DNA from: an uncultured Prevotella sp.
GTDB lineage: Bacteria > Bacteroidota > Bacteroidia > Bacteroidales > Bacteroidaceae
Assembly: GCA_934219025.1 (NCBI GenBank)
Contig: CAKQDG010000011.1
Location: forward strand, 1-41,416
Direction of reading: 5' to 3'
DNA: 41,416 bases
Both the position numbers and the translations under genes were made by a program. Positions 34,339 to 41,416 of this stretch are shown piece by piece; the stretch's first letter is position 1, and each line of letters opens with the position of its first letter. Below the pieces are notes generated by a model. It searched no databases, was not told the DNA's origin, and saw nothing but the letters and a program-made list of their open reading frames with translations.

Positions 34339-35676
34339 TTACAACAACATATATGACTTTCTGTCAATTTTTCCGTTATACGTGCGGTTCACTTTTTCCA
34401 CCTTTTCGTATTGCATAGGCACTTTATAAGCCTCAAGCCTGTTTTTAAGAAACAGTGCTATCTTTTTCTTGTCAAATTCCGCTTCATCGACAGGTACGAC
34501 AAGAAGTTTCAATACCGTGCCCAACACAGGATGTACGGAAGCTATACAAACACAGTCTTCTACCATCGGAAAAGCCATTGCCACATTTTCCACCTCTGTA
34601 GGAGCGACCTTATATCCGCCAACATTTATCACATCACCATCACGCCCTTTCAAGCGCAATCTCCCTTCGGCATCTATATATCCCAAATCTGAAGTATGAA
34701 CAGCATCGCCGTACAACACAGAAGCCGTAAGCTCTGCATCACCGATATAACCAGTCATAAGCGTTTCGCCCACACATGCCACATGGCCATCAGATGATAT
34801 ACGTATTCCGGAATGGCGCATAGGTTTACCAAGACATCCGGCGATACATTCACCGTCGTTGAAGTTATACGTTGCAACGATACCTGTTTCCGTAGAGGCG
34901 TAAGTATTGTATAGCCTAGAGTATGGCAACAGACCGCACAAACGCTCCATATCACCTTGCGTAATAGCTGCGGCTCCTGTCTCTATAAAATCAATCTTAT
35001 GTGCCAAGCTACGCAACTTGTCCTCGGCAAACTGCATCAATATTCTGATACTTGCCGGCACAAGGAATGTTGCGACCTTGCCAGGAGCAGTCTCCATTGC
35101 ATTAAGCAACGAGTTCATATCCTTTACCCCCTCTGTAATCACTATAGTTCCTCCGAGATAAATCATGGGATAAAGTTTTGACAAACTACCTATATGATTT
35201 AATGGGCCGCTAATTACGAAAGAGAGGTCTGCCGTGAAATGCTGCGCATCAATAAGATTCTCGGCATCGGCAATTATTGTCTGATGACTAATCATAACCC
35301 CTTTCTGCTTCCCAGTCGTGCCTGTTGTAAATAGAACATCCGCCACATCCTCTGGAACTGCACATTCTCCCGAATCGTCATTATAGTCGGCAAATCTATT
35401 TGTTATAGCTGCAAAGACATTCTCCGGAGTATCCTTTTCTAAAGGTACGGCGATCTTACCCGACAGATGTATCGCCAGATAATCTACGATAAAATCTACC
35501 GTTTGAGAAGAGCGGAAGACAACAAATCGTCCCGCATGTTCCTCTTTCAGTTTTATCGTTCTTTCCATGACCATACCTAAAAGAGCAGCATACGAATACG
35601 AGCGTTCCCCAACAACTACAGATGTTTTTTCAGGATGCGCCTTGGCGTTATTCAGGAAATATTCTTCAAGCCTCAT
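34339..35676 (-). CDS. AMP-dependent acyl/aryl acid ligase
   Basis: An adenylate-forming enzyme of 445 residues, predicted to activate a carboxylic acid with ATP and load it onto CoA or the neighbouring acyl carrier protein. The phosphate-binding loop reads LFTTGTTGKQKGV at about residues 110-122. Further adenylation motifs are TYASTETG and RDGDVINVGGYKVAPTEVE, and the catalytic lysine is near the end in YNGKIDRKSY. It is shorter than typical long-chain acyl-CoA synthetases, as seen for ligases in polyene-type clusters. I use ATG 35676 over GTG 35679. It is the last gene of the ACP and MMPL-fusion unit. The substrate is unknown. Confidence 0.85.
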   Translation of the reverse strand: MRLEEYFLNNAKAHPEKTSVVVGERSYSYAALLGMVMERTIKLKEEHAGRFVVFRSSQTVDFIVDYLAIHLSGKIAVPLEKDTPENVFAAITNRFADYNDDSGECAVPEDVADVLFTTGTTGKQKGVMISHQTIIADAENLIDAQHFTADLSFVISGPLNHIGSLSKLYPMIYLGGTIVITEGVKDMNSLLNAMETAPGKVATFLVPASIRILMQFAEDKLRSLAHKIDFIETGAAAITQGDMERLCGLLPYSRLYNTYASTETGIVATYNFNDGECIAGCLGKPMRHSGIRISSDGHVACVGETLMTGYIGDAELTASVLYGDAVHTSDLGYIDAEGRLRLKGRDGDVINVGGYKVAPTEVENVAMAFPMVEDCVCIASVHPVLGTVLKLLVVPVDEAEFDKKKIALFLKNRLEAYKVPMQYEKVEKVNRTYNGKIDRKSYMLL

Positions 35677-35701
35677 CACAAGACATTTTTATACAGACAG
35701 A

Positions 35702-35926
35702 TTATTTATCTTCCAACTTTCTCTCAACCATCGCCACAAGACTGTCGATATTCTTGAAATTCTTTGGCATAACATCAGAATGGTCGAGTTTCACGCCATA
35801 TTCCTCAGAAAGGAGCATCAAGATTGTTGTTATTCCCAGAGAATCCAGTTCACCGAAAAGAAAATCAGAATCAACGTCTACCAATGGTAGAGCTTCTTCA
35901 AGTATCGAATGTATTTTTTCTCTCAT
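35702..35926 (-). CDS. Acyl carrier protein
   Basis: A 74-residue, acidic carrier protein. The phosphopantetheine site is Ser29 in GELDSLGI, the usual DSL motif. The rest has the helical pattern of ACPs (LMLLSEEYGVKLD, then IDSLVAMVERKL). It lies 16 bp after the MMPL fusion and 25 bp before the ligase, so it is very likely dedicated to this pathway and not to general fatty acid synthesis. A carrier domain of a polyketide-like pathway is the alternative wording. Confidence 0.9.
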   Translation of the reverse strand: MREKIHSILEEALPLVDVDSDFLFGELDSLGITTILMLLSEEYGVKLDHSDVMPKNFKNIDSLVAMVERKLEDK

Positions 35927-35942
35927 AATCCTATTAATTTTA

Positions 35943-38900
35943 TTATTTGTATTTCAATTCTTCAATATTTAAATTTTTCAATATTTCAACGTTTCCCACG
36001 AGTTTTTCTGCACTGTATCTCAAGACGTCAGCTTTCTCTTCATCATGCATAACGACCTGTACTTTAGCCTTTGGATAAACAAGCGCACAGAGCAATGCAA
36101 GTTCGCCATATCCGTCGTCGTTCAACCTTATAACATCAAGACCGGCAAACGACTTAACCTGCATAGCATAATTTTCTGTTTTCTTCAAATTACGCACAAC
36201 AGACGCAAAGATGTCCACTCCCTTATAGCGATAACGGTCTTTTACAATTGGGGCATAATAATCAACCGTCTCTATTTTCTTCTTTATATTAAAATATTCA
36301 TCAATATAATATTCATGAACAGCCTTTGTAAGCTCTACATAGTCTTTGCCCCACTCCATCTCTTGACGATGAATAACAGGACGCACAAAGACCGACAGCT
36401 CTCCACTATAGACACAGAAACTATTGCGAGGCAAGACATGGTTGAAACCATGAATGAAAACGGGCAAGATATCGATGTTCAACTTCTCTGCGAGATAGAA
36501 CGCTCCCTTATGGAAGCGGAGTATCGAACTGCTACAATTTCGCCCACCCTCAGGAAATACAACAAAGCTGTAGCCTTTGTCTACATATTTATGGAACCTG
36601 CCCATATCCTGCAAAGCGGTATCATCCAGAGATATAAACTCCATCCAACGGAAAATTCTTCTGACAAATAGGTTTGAACTTGGATTGCCGTTTGATACAA
36701 GTATCAGTTTCTCGTTGAGAGCCATAAATACAGCGGCATCGAGCATTGACTGGTGATTGCATACCACGACTTTCGGCTCTGTGAAAATCTCATTTCCCAG
36801 CGGATTATTGATGTTAAATTTCACTCCCGGTATATGCTTCAAATCATAGGCATACAATCTGCGGATATATCTGCGGAAGCGCAATGTCTTGTTCTCGTTT
36901 TTCTTTGTAACGACAAACAGCAGGAAGCCATAGACATATACTGTGGCAAGCTGCAAGAAAAACACTGTTGCTGACCATGCCATACGGAGAAGTGGCAAAA
37001 GAGACACTGGACGCTGACGATATCCTTTTTTGTTTTTTACAAGGAAGTTGAAAATGAGCGGCGGGAACAGATATGCCATCAACACAACGGAGAACATTCC
37101 GGCTATGGTTACTTGTGCCAGCGAATGTAACGCAGGATGTTTTGCCACGATTAGTGTTCCTATTCCTATAAACATAATCAGGGCGGATATGATTATGGAA
37201 TTCTTGTATGACGCAAGCATCTTTCGCCGGTATGCATACTCGTAGCATGCGCCCTCGGTCATAAATATGGTGTAGTCGTCGCCTTGTCCGAAGATGAATG
37301 TAGCGAGGATGATATTCACGATATTAAACTGAATGCCGAACATTGCCATGATGCCCAATATCCATATCCAGCTCACAGCCATCGGCACAAACGACAGAAT
37401 GGCGAGTTCTATGCTGCCGAGCGACATCCACAGAAAGAAGAACACGATGCAACCGCAGGCCCAACCGATATAGTTGAAATCGTCTGACAGGTTATTTGCT
37501 ATAGCACTGTTCATGCTCTGCACGTCAAAGCCATAACCTCCATGCTTACTGATTATCTCTTCCACCTTGTCTACATCCGTCTGCTTTACGGAAAGGACAT
37601 CCACGATATTGTATTTTCCGTTAATACTGTCGCAACTGACGTTTGAAGAGAAGGCAGACTTTGTGAGAACATCGAAATATGCCACAGGCTTTACAGTGTA
37701 TTCTCCGTTCAGAAGAGTGCTGAAATCTTCAAAAGATTCCTTTGAAAAGCCCTCTGTCACACCTTCACGAAGAAGCTGTGCAGTAAGTTTTTCTTTGTAT
37801 TTTGCAACAAAGTTATGCCACAAGCCAAGACGATGCTGTTGTTCTTTTTCAGAACAGATAAACTGTTTCAGCCCGGCATGACGCTTTACCAAACCTTCAC
37901 GTTTCATTTCAGAAAAACAATTTTGCATTGCCTTACTCTTGTCAAGAGCTGCATCGATAGTGGAGGCAGTAGACACGGCATACACCTTTTGGTCATTGCC
38001 GGCATTTGTCATCATCTTCTGGAAGTAAGCCATATCCAGTTTCTGCTCGTCCGTCATATAATTGATATGTCCCATATTGGCATCAAACTTAGTATCGAAG
38101 CTATACCAGGCAAAGACGACGGTCAATACTACAACAGCAGCAACAACAAAAGGTTTATTCTCAAGCGACACATCTCCCAATTTGTTGAAGAAGGATTTTT
38201 CCTCGTGCTTCTTCACCGTCGTTACGTGTGGCAGGAAGAGAAGGACGAAGAGTATTGTACCGATGAGCAGGAAAGAAGCAAACAGTCCCAAATCGCGCAT
38301 CGCCACCGACTGCAGCGGAACGAGGGCAAGGAATGCTCCAACAGTAGTTATATTGCCCACGACAAGCGGCATTACGATTTCCTTCAGAGCCTTTTTCTTG
38401 TCGGGTGTATGAGATAGGTGAGCGATGAAATGTAATGGATAGTTCACTGCTATTCCCACAATGACTGATGATATTCCGATAACGATAATCGACACGCTGT
38501 TGTGTACCAATGCCAGGAACCCCATAGCGAAGAGCCATCCCCAGGCTATCGACACGGCGATAAGAAGAAGGTTTTTCCAACTGCGGAACGACAGGAACAA
38601 CAGGGCAAGGATTAGTACTACGGCGAGCGACACCGACAGGATGCTGTCGGTCTTTATCTGCGATGCATTGCCAACGGCAATTACCGGTCCGCCGATAACA
38701 TGAATATCGATATTCTTATATTCTGCCGTTGTGGATTCTGCCACGGAACGCAAGAGAGAAATCAACTGCGTGTTGTGTTCCGTTTCGCTGGCGCCAAACG
38801 GAGAGTTTACCATTACGATGGCGCGCTGCATGTCGGGCGAGAATATGTAACCGTCGTACATCTCGTATTTCAGTCCACTGTCGGTATGCTGAAGTTGTTC

Positions 38901-39458
38901 CACAACAGGAGTGAACAGATTAAGCGGGTCGCGCTGGATATTGTCGGCAAGGATTCCGCCCGACGGGAACATGAGCATCTGCTTGTCTTGCTGCAATTGC
39001 TTCTTGATATATCCCGGTTGGCTAATCAGCGAGTCCATACGGTGGTAGTCGTTCTCCGTGAGGAAATATGGAATGTTGCCGTAAACAAAATCCGTAATGT
39101 CCGTAAGCTTCTCAATATCCACCTGTGCCGTCAAGTCCTTTGCCATGCCAGCGGAATCCTTATCGGCAAGCGTAGAGACATAACTTTCTATTGCCGCCAC
39201 CATAACGTCGGGATCAGTCTTCGTCGTGTCGCGATACTGGAACACAGCGAAGATTTTGTTTGCTCCGGCAATATCCTGATAAACATTCAGGGCATTGTGG
39301 TGATTGCCGTCGAGAGGAAGGAAGTCGGCAATATCCTCCTTGTAGTTTAGCCTCAGCACCGACATTATGAGCAATGCGGTAACAAGCAGGAACGACAGGA
39401 GGGCTGTCATTCTGTTATTCCGTAAATAGGTGTATATTTTTAGAATGAGCTGTGTCAT
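35943..39458 (-). CDS. Trifunctional MMPL transporter / lysophospholipid acyltransferase / SAM methyltransferase-like fusion
   Basis: A 1171-residue fusion. The first 790 residues are an RND/MMPL-type exporter with two sets of membrane helices and large extracytoplasmic loops (GHINYM, then FGQGDDYTIFMTEG between helices). A PlsC-type acyltransferase follows, with CNHQSMLD near residues 896-903 and FPEGGRN near 971. The last 120 residues look like a short class I methyltransferase fold (DRYRYKGVDIFASVVRNLKK), without a clear SAM glycine motif. Proteins with this architecture occur in Bacteroidetes aryl-polyene/flexirubin-type clusters. The start is ATG in an A-rich leader after a 9-bp repeat. 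The predicted job is acylation and export of the acyl product handled by the adjacent ACP and ligase. Confidence 0.85.
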   Translation of the reverse strand: MTQLILKIYTYLRNNRMTALLSFLLVTALLIMSVLRLNYKEDIADFLPLDGNHHNALNVYQDIAGANKIFAVFQYRDTTKTDPDVMVAAIESYVSTLADKDSAGMAKDLTAQVDIEKLTDITDFVYGNIPYFLTENDYHRMDSLISQPGYIKKQLQQDKQMLMFPSGGILADNIQRDPLNLFTPVVEQLQHTDSGLKYEMYDGYIFSPDMQRAIVMVNSPFGASETEHNTQLISLLRSVAESTTAEYKNIDIHVIGGPVIAVGNASQIKTDSILSVSLAVVLILALLFLSFRSWKNLLLIAVSIAWGWLFAMGFLALVHNSVSIIVIGISSVIVGIAVNYPLHFIAHLSHTPDKKKALKEIVMPLVVGNITTVGAFLALVPLQSVAMRDLGLFASFLLIGTILFVLLFLPHVTTVKKHEEKSFFNKLGDVSLENKPFVVAAVVVLTVVFAWYSFDTKFDANMGHINYMTDEQKLDMAYFQKMMTNAGNDQKVYAVSTASTIDAALDKSKAMQNCFSEMKREGLVKRHAGLKQFICSEKEQQHRLGLWHNFVAKYKEKLTAQLLREGVTEGFSKESFEDFSTLLNGEYTVKPVAYFDVLTKSAFSSNVSCDSINGKYNIVDVLSVKQTDVDKVEEIISKHGGYGFDVQSMNSAIANNLSDDFNYIGWACGCIVFFFLWMSLGSIELAILSFVPMAVSWIWILGIMAMFGIQFNIVNIILATFIFGQGDDYTIFMTEGACYEYAYRRKMLASYKNSIIISALIMFIGIGTLIVAKHPALHSLAQVTIAGMFSVVLMAYLFPPLIFNFLVKNKKGYRQRPVSLLPLLRMAWSATVFFLQLATVYVYGFLLFVVTKKNENKTLRFRRYIRRLYAYDLKHIPGVKFNINNPLGNEIFTEPKVVVCNHQSMLDAAVFMALNEKLILVSNGNPSSNLFVRRIFRWMEFISLDDTALQDMGRFHKYVDKGYSFVVFPEGGRNCSSSILRFHKGAFYLAEKLNIDILPVFIHGFNHVLPRNSFCVYSGELSVFVRPVIHRQEMEWGKDYVELTKAVHEYYIDEYFNIKKKIETVDYYAPIVKDRYRYKGVDIFASVVRNLKKTENYAMQVKSFAGLDVIRLNDDGYGELALLCALVYPKAKVQVVMHDEEKADVLRYSAEKLVGNVEILKNLNIEELKYK

Positions 39459-39475
39459 TGTTTTTCTTTTTTTTT

Positions 39476-39505
39476 ATAGGACAAATAGGACTTATGGGAC
39501 TAATA
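39476..39505 (-). repeat. 9-bp tandem repeat upstream of the MMPL fusion gene
   Basis: On the minus strand TAGTCCCAT, AAGTCCTAT and TTGTCCTAT are three consecutive 9-bp units. They resemble the TATTAGTCC array upstream of potB. An A-rich leader and ATG follow 17 nt later. The array lies on the coding strand of its downstream gene, as in the other three cases. Confidence 0.75.
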
Positions 39506-39559
39506 AAGGAACGAGAAGTAAAAGAGTAATATTCATTCTTCACTCTTAATTCTTAATTT

Positions 39560-40690
39560 TCATTCCCCGCTATTAACCACCGGATTGGCATAAATGCCGA
39601 GATAGATGTCAAAGAGCTGTTCGATGTCGCAGGTATCATAGAATGTCAGTTTGTTGAGATGCTTTATGAACTCAGCCTTTTCCTGTCCACTGTATTTGTC
39701 GGCATACTTCTGTGTGCCGTAGCGAATGTCGTAGGCAATATAGTTGTTGGGATAAAGTCTGTAAGCCGGACGGATTCTGCTGTCGATGAGTTGTGCCACA
39801 GCCTTGTGGTATTCATTGTTGGTAAGCTGCTCCATCGCCTGCAGTTCTGCATGTATTATCGGTTCGCATATTTCTATGTGCACCCTACCCTTTGGCTGCA
39901 CAATACCGGTAAGAATACTTGTAAGGTCTTCGCCAGGTTTTTTTGTGTATCTGGCAAACTGTGTCTCGTAAAGCTCCAAGGTTTTCAGTATGTCACACGA
40001 CTCCCACTCATAGGAGATACTCACCGGAACGATGTTCAAGTCGGCAATAGCCTTGATTTTGTCCTCGGGCTCGCTCATGCAGAACATCTTTATTATCCCC
40101 TGGTCGGTAGTGTCGTTGCCGTCTTTCGTTCTGCCGTTGCGCTGGGCAATCCACACACTTTGCTTTTTCTCTTTTATCGTGTAGCGGATATAATCTGAAA
40201 GGTGTTTCGAACTGCGGTAGAACTCCTTGATGCTACCTCCAGGGCGTTCCACTTTAAACATCTTGTTGCTCTTACCGATATCTACAACGAGCTGATTCAT
40301 CATCAGGTTGGCACCGAAAGTTATCTCCGTTGTGTCGAAGCCATGCTTCACAAGCGAATATTGCAGCAGACTGGAGTCGAGCATAATGTCGCGATGGTTT
40401 GACACATACAGATACGACTTGTCTGGCGACAGACGGTCGAGTCCGCTGCACGAGTATTCCGTAGTGCTGTTTTCTATCACACGCTCATTAACGAGAGCCA
40501 TCGTCTCCCTTTGGAAATCTTCAATCGTTTTATATCCGGCGATACGTTTCCTCACTTCATCAATCGGTTCGTCGGGATAGACATACGAAGAGAGTATCGG
40601 AAACGAACTGCTTTCGGCTATGCGTTGCATAGCTGCCGGAATCTCTTCCTCATAGTAGGGACGTATATCGTCAAAATTCGGTGTTGTCAT
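39560..40690 (-). CDS. PlsC-like lysophospholipid acyltransferase family protein
   Basis: A 376-residue, mostly soluble acyltransferase. The catalytic block reads YVSNHRDIMLD at about residues 95-105, a variant of the NHxxxxD motif. Later blocks (VERPGGSIKEFYRSSK, then IAQRNGRTKDGND) take the place of the usual FPEG motif. The N-terminal 90 residues precede the catalytic domain and have no membrane helix. It begins with ATG at 40690 and ends about 100 bp before the MMPL fusion on the same strand, so it may be the first gene of the module. The acyl acceptor is unknown. Confidence 0.8.
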   Translation of the reverse strand: MTTPNFDDIRPYYEEEIPAAMQRIAESSSFPILSSYVYPDEPIDEVRKRIAGYKTIEDFQRETMALVNERVIENSTTEYSCSGLDRLSPDKSYLYVSNHRDIMLDSSLLQYSLVKHGFDTTEITFGANLMMNQLVVDIGKSNKMFKVERPGGSIKEFYRSSKHLSDYIRYTIKEKKQSVWIAQRNGRTKDGNDTTDQGIIKMFCMSEPEDKIKAIADLNIVPVSISYEWESCDILKTLELYETQFARYTKKPGEDLTSILTGIVQPKGRVHIEICEPIIHAELQAMEQLTNNEYHKAVAQLIDSRIRPAYRLYPNNYIAYDIRYGTQKYADKYSGQEKAEFIKHLNKLTFYDTCDIEQLFDIYLGIYANPVVNSGE

Positions 40691-40739
40691 ATTTTTGCAC
40701 TTATATAATTCTCTTTAATTTTCCATTATAATATATCGC

Positions 40740-40840
40740 GACAGGAAAGCTATGCTTTACCTTCGGTCGAACGATGCTATACTGGGAGTGCAGCATTGCG
40801 ATACCTTCGGTACCAAAAAGCTTCAACATTTTGGTACTGC
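40740..40840. repeat. Hairpin-rich intergenic sequence
   Basis: GTACCAAAA (40810-40818) pairs with TTTTGGTAC (40829-40837). ACCTTCGGT occurs around 40759 and 40803, and AGCATTGC at 40792-40799 recalls the dispersed repeats at 520 and 18493. The relation to those is weak. The gap 40691-40900 contains no gene that I can support. Confidence 0.45.
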
Positions 40841-40900
40841 ATCATATTTCAACCATACAGCACTGAAATTCTGCTTTTTACATCATTTCAGATGTGTCTG

Positions 40901-41416
40901 TCATTCTGATATAGTTTTCATCCACTTCAAGAACTCCCCTTTCCACTGCCGACACTCTTCTGTGCCCTTCGTATCCGAAGCACCGAAGCCATGTCCACCT
41001 GTTTTATATTGGATATACTTGTGGGGTATTTTTTTCTCTGTAAGAGCGGAATCAAGCAATACAGAATTGCGCCAGTCCACAATAGGGTCGTCCTTGCAGT
41101 TTACGAGGAACACGGGGGGACAGTCTGCCGGAACATGTCTTTCCAACGACAATGAATCGCGAAGCTGACGATTGTTCTTGCGGCTATCGCCAAGCAAGGC
41201 ACGGCGCGAGCGCCTGTGTGTGCAGTCGGCAGTCATACTGACAACAGGATATATCGGAGCGACAAATGCCGGACGCACATCCTTACAGAAGAATTCAGCT
41301 GCCGACATAACGAGATGGCCGCCAGCCGAGAATCCCATAGCACCGATTTTGTGCGTATCGATGCCATACTCATCGGCACGAGCCTTGATGTATGTTATGG
41401 CACGCTGCAAATCCTC
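40901..41416 (-). CDS. Alpha/beta hydrolase, acetyl-esterase or xylan-esterase type (partial)
   Basis: Only the C-terminal 171 residues are in the window; the 5' end lies beyond the right edge. The nucleophile elbow GFSAGGH has the catalytic Ser. A probable acid, Asp, is in VNCKDDPIVDW, and the catalytic His is in TGGHGFG. The pattern resembles BD-FAE-like and acetylxylan-esterase-like hydrolases of Bacteroidetes, which deacetylate plant polysaccharides, but the substrate cannot be told from this part. It is read towards the acyltransferase gene, separated from it by a hairpin-rich gap. Confidence 0.82.
   Translation of the reverse strand, partial: EDLQRAITYIKARADEYGIDTHKIGAMGFSAGGHLVMSAAEFFCKDVRPAFVAPIYPVVSMTADCTHRRSRRALLGDSRKNNRQLRDSLSLERHVPADCPPVFLVNCKDDPIVDWRNSVLLDSALTEKKIPHKYIQYKTGGHGFGASDTKGTEECRQWKGEFLKWMKTISE

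Overview
The window looks like a chromosomal segment of a Bacteroidales bacterium, most likely Prevotella or a close relative. The evidence is the TAnnTTTG type of -7 promoter box upstream of many genes, A-rich leaders in place of Shine-Dalgarno sites, a one-protein hybrid two-component regulator, DUF5686 and DUF4922 family proteins, type IX secretion (T9SS)-like C-terminal domains, and a fused MMPL/acyltransferase/methyltransferase protein. I saw no tRNA, rRNA, CRISPR array, transposase or phage gene.

Layout. 1-1020 is non-coding and full of inverted repeats. 1026-5417 is a potABCD polyamine importer. It is followed by a 5'-nucleotidase family phosphohydrolase and a NudC-type NADH pyrophosphatase (to 8153). 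8334-13827 is on the minus strand: a DUF5686 outer-membrane protein, inositol-3-phosphate synthase and alanine dehydrogenase. 14086-16875 is a hybrid sensor/regulator with a periplasmic sugar-binding sensor but no adjacent polysaccharide-utilisation locus. 16876-17551 is non-coding, with a possible small RNA. 17552-28450 (plus strand) holds a secreted endonuclease, a Nif3-family protein with its zinc-ribbon partner, a FucP-like sugar transporter, a PAP2 phosphatase, a 1277-residue glycosyltransferase/DUF4922/SpoIID fusion and an AmpG-like muropeptide permease. 28639-33683 (minus) is a membrane TPR regulator beside an AT-rich operon of secreted proteins that carries three separate reading-frame breaks. 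33983-34075 encodes a 30-residue membrane miniprotein. 34339-40690 (minus) is a lipid-type module: AMP ligase, acyl carrier protein, MMPL/PlsC/methyltransferase fusion and a second acyltransferase. A truncated alpha/beta hydrolase runs off the right edge.

How genes may work together. PotABCD form one importer. The SpoIID fusion has no visible signal peptide and sits directly before an AmpG-like permease, which suggests a cytoplasmic step of cell-wall recycling. The ligase, carrier protein and fusion could load an acyl or aryl acid, transfer it to a lipid and export it.

The least expected signals are (i) a family of 9-bp tandem repeats with a TCC core, always on the coding strand and just upstream of the A-rich leader of four genes; (ii) overlapping, mutually exclusive inverted repeats at 1-460; (iii) two A7 tracts in neighbouring secreted-protein genes, each needing exactly one more A to restore a full-length protein; (iv) the miniprotein gene with its own promoter, palindrome and terminator.
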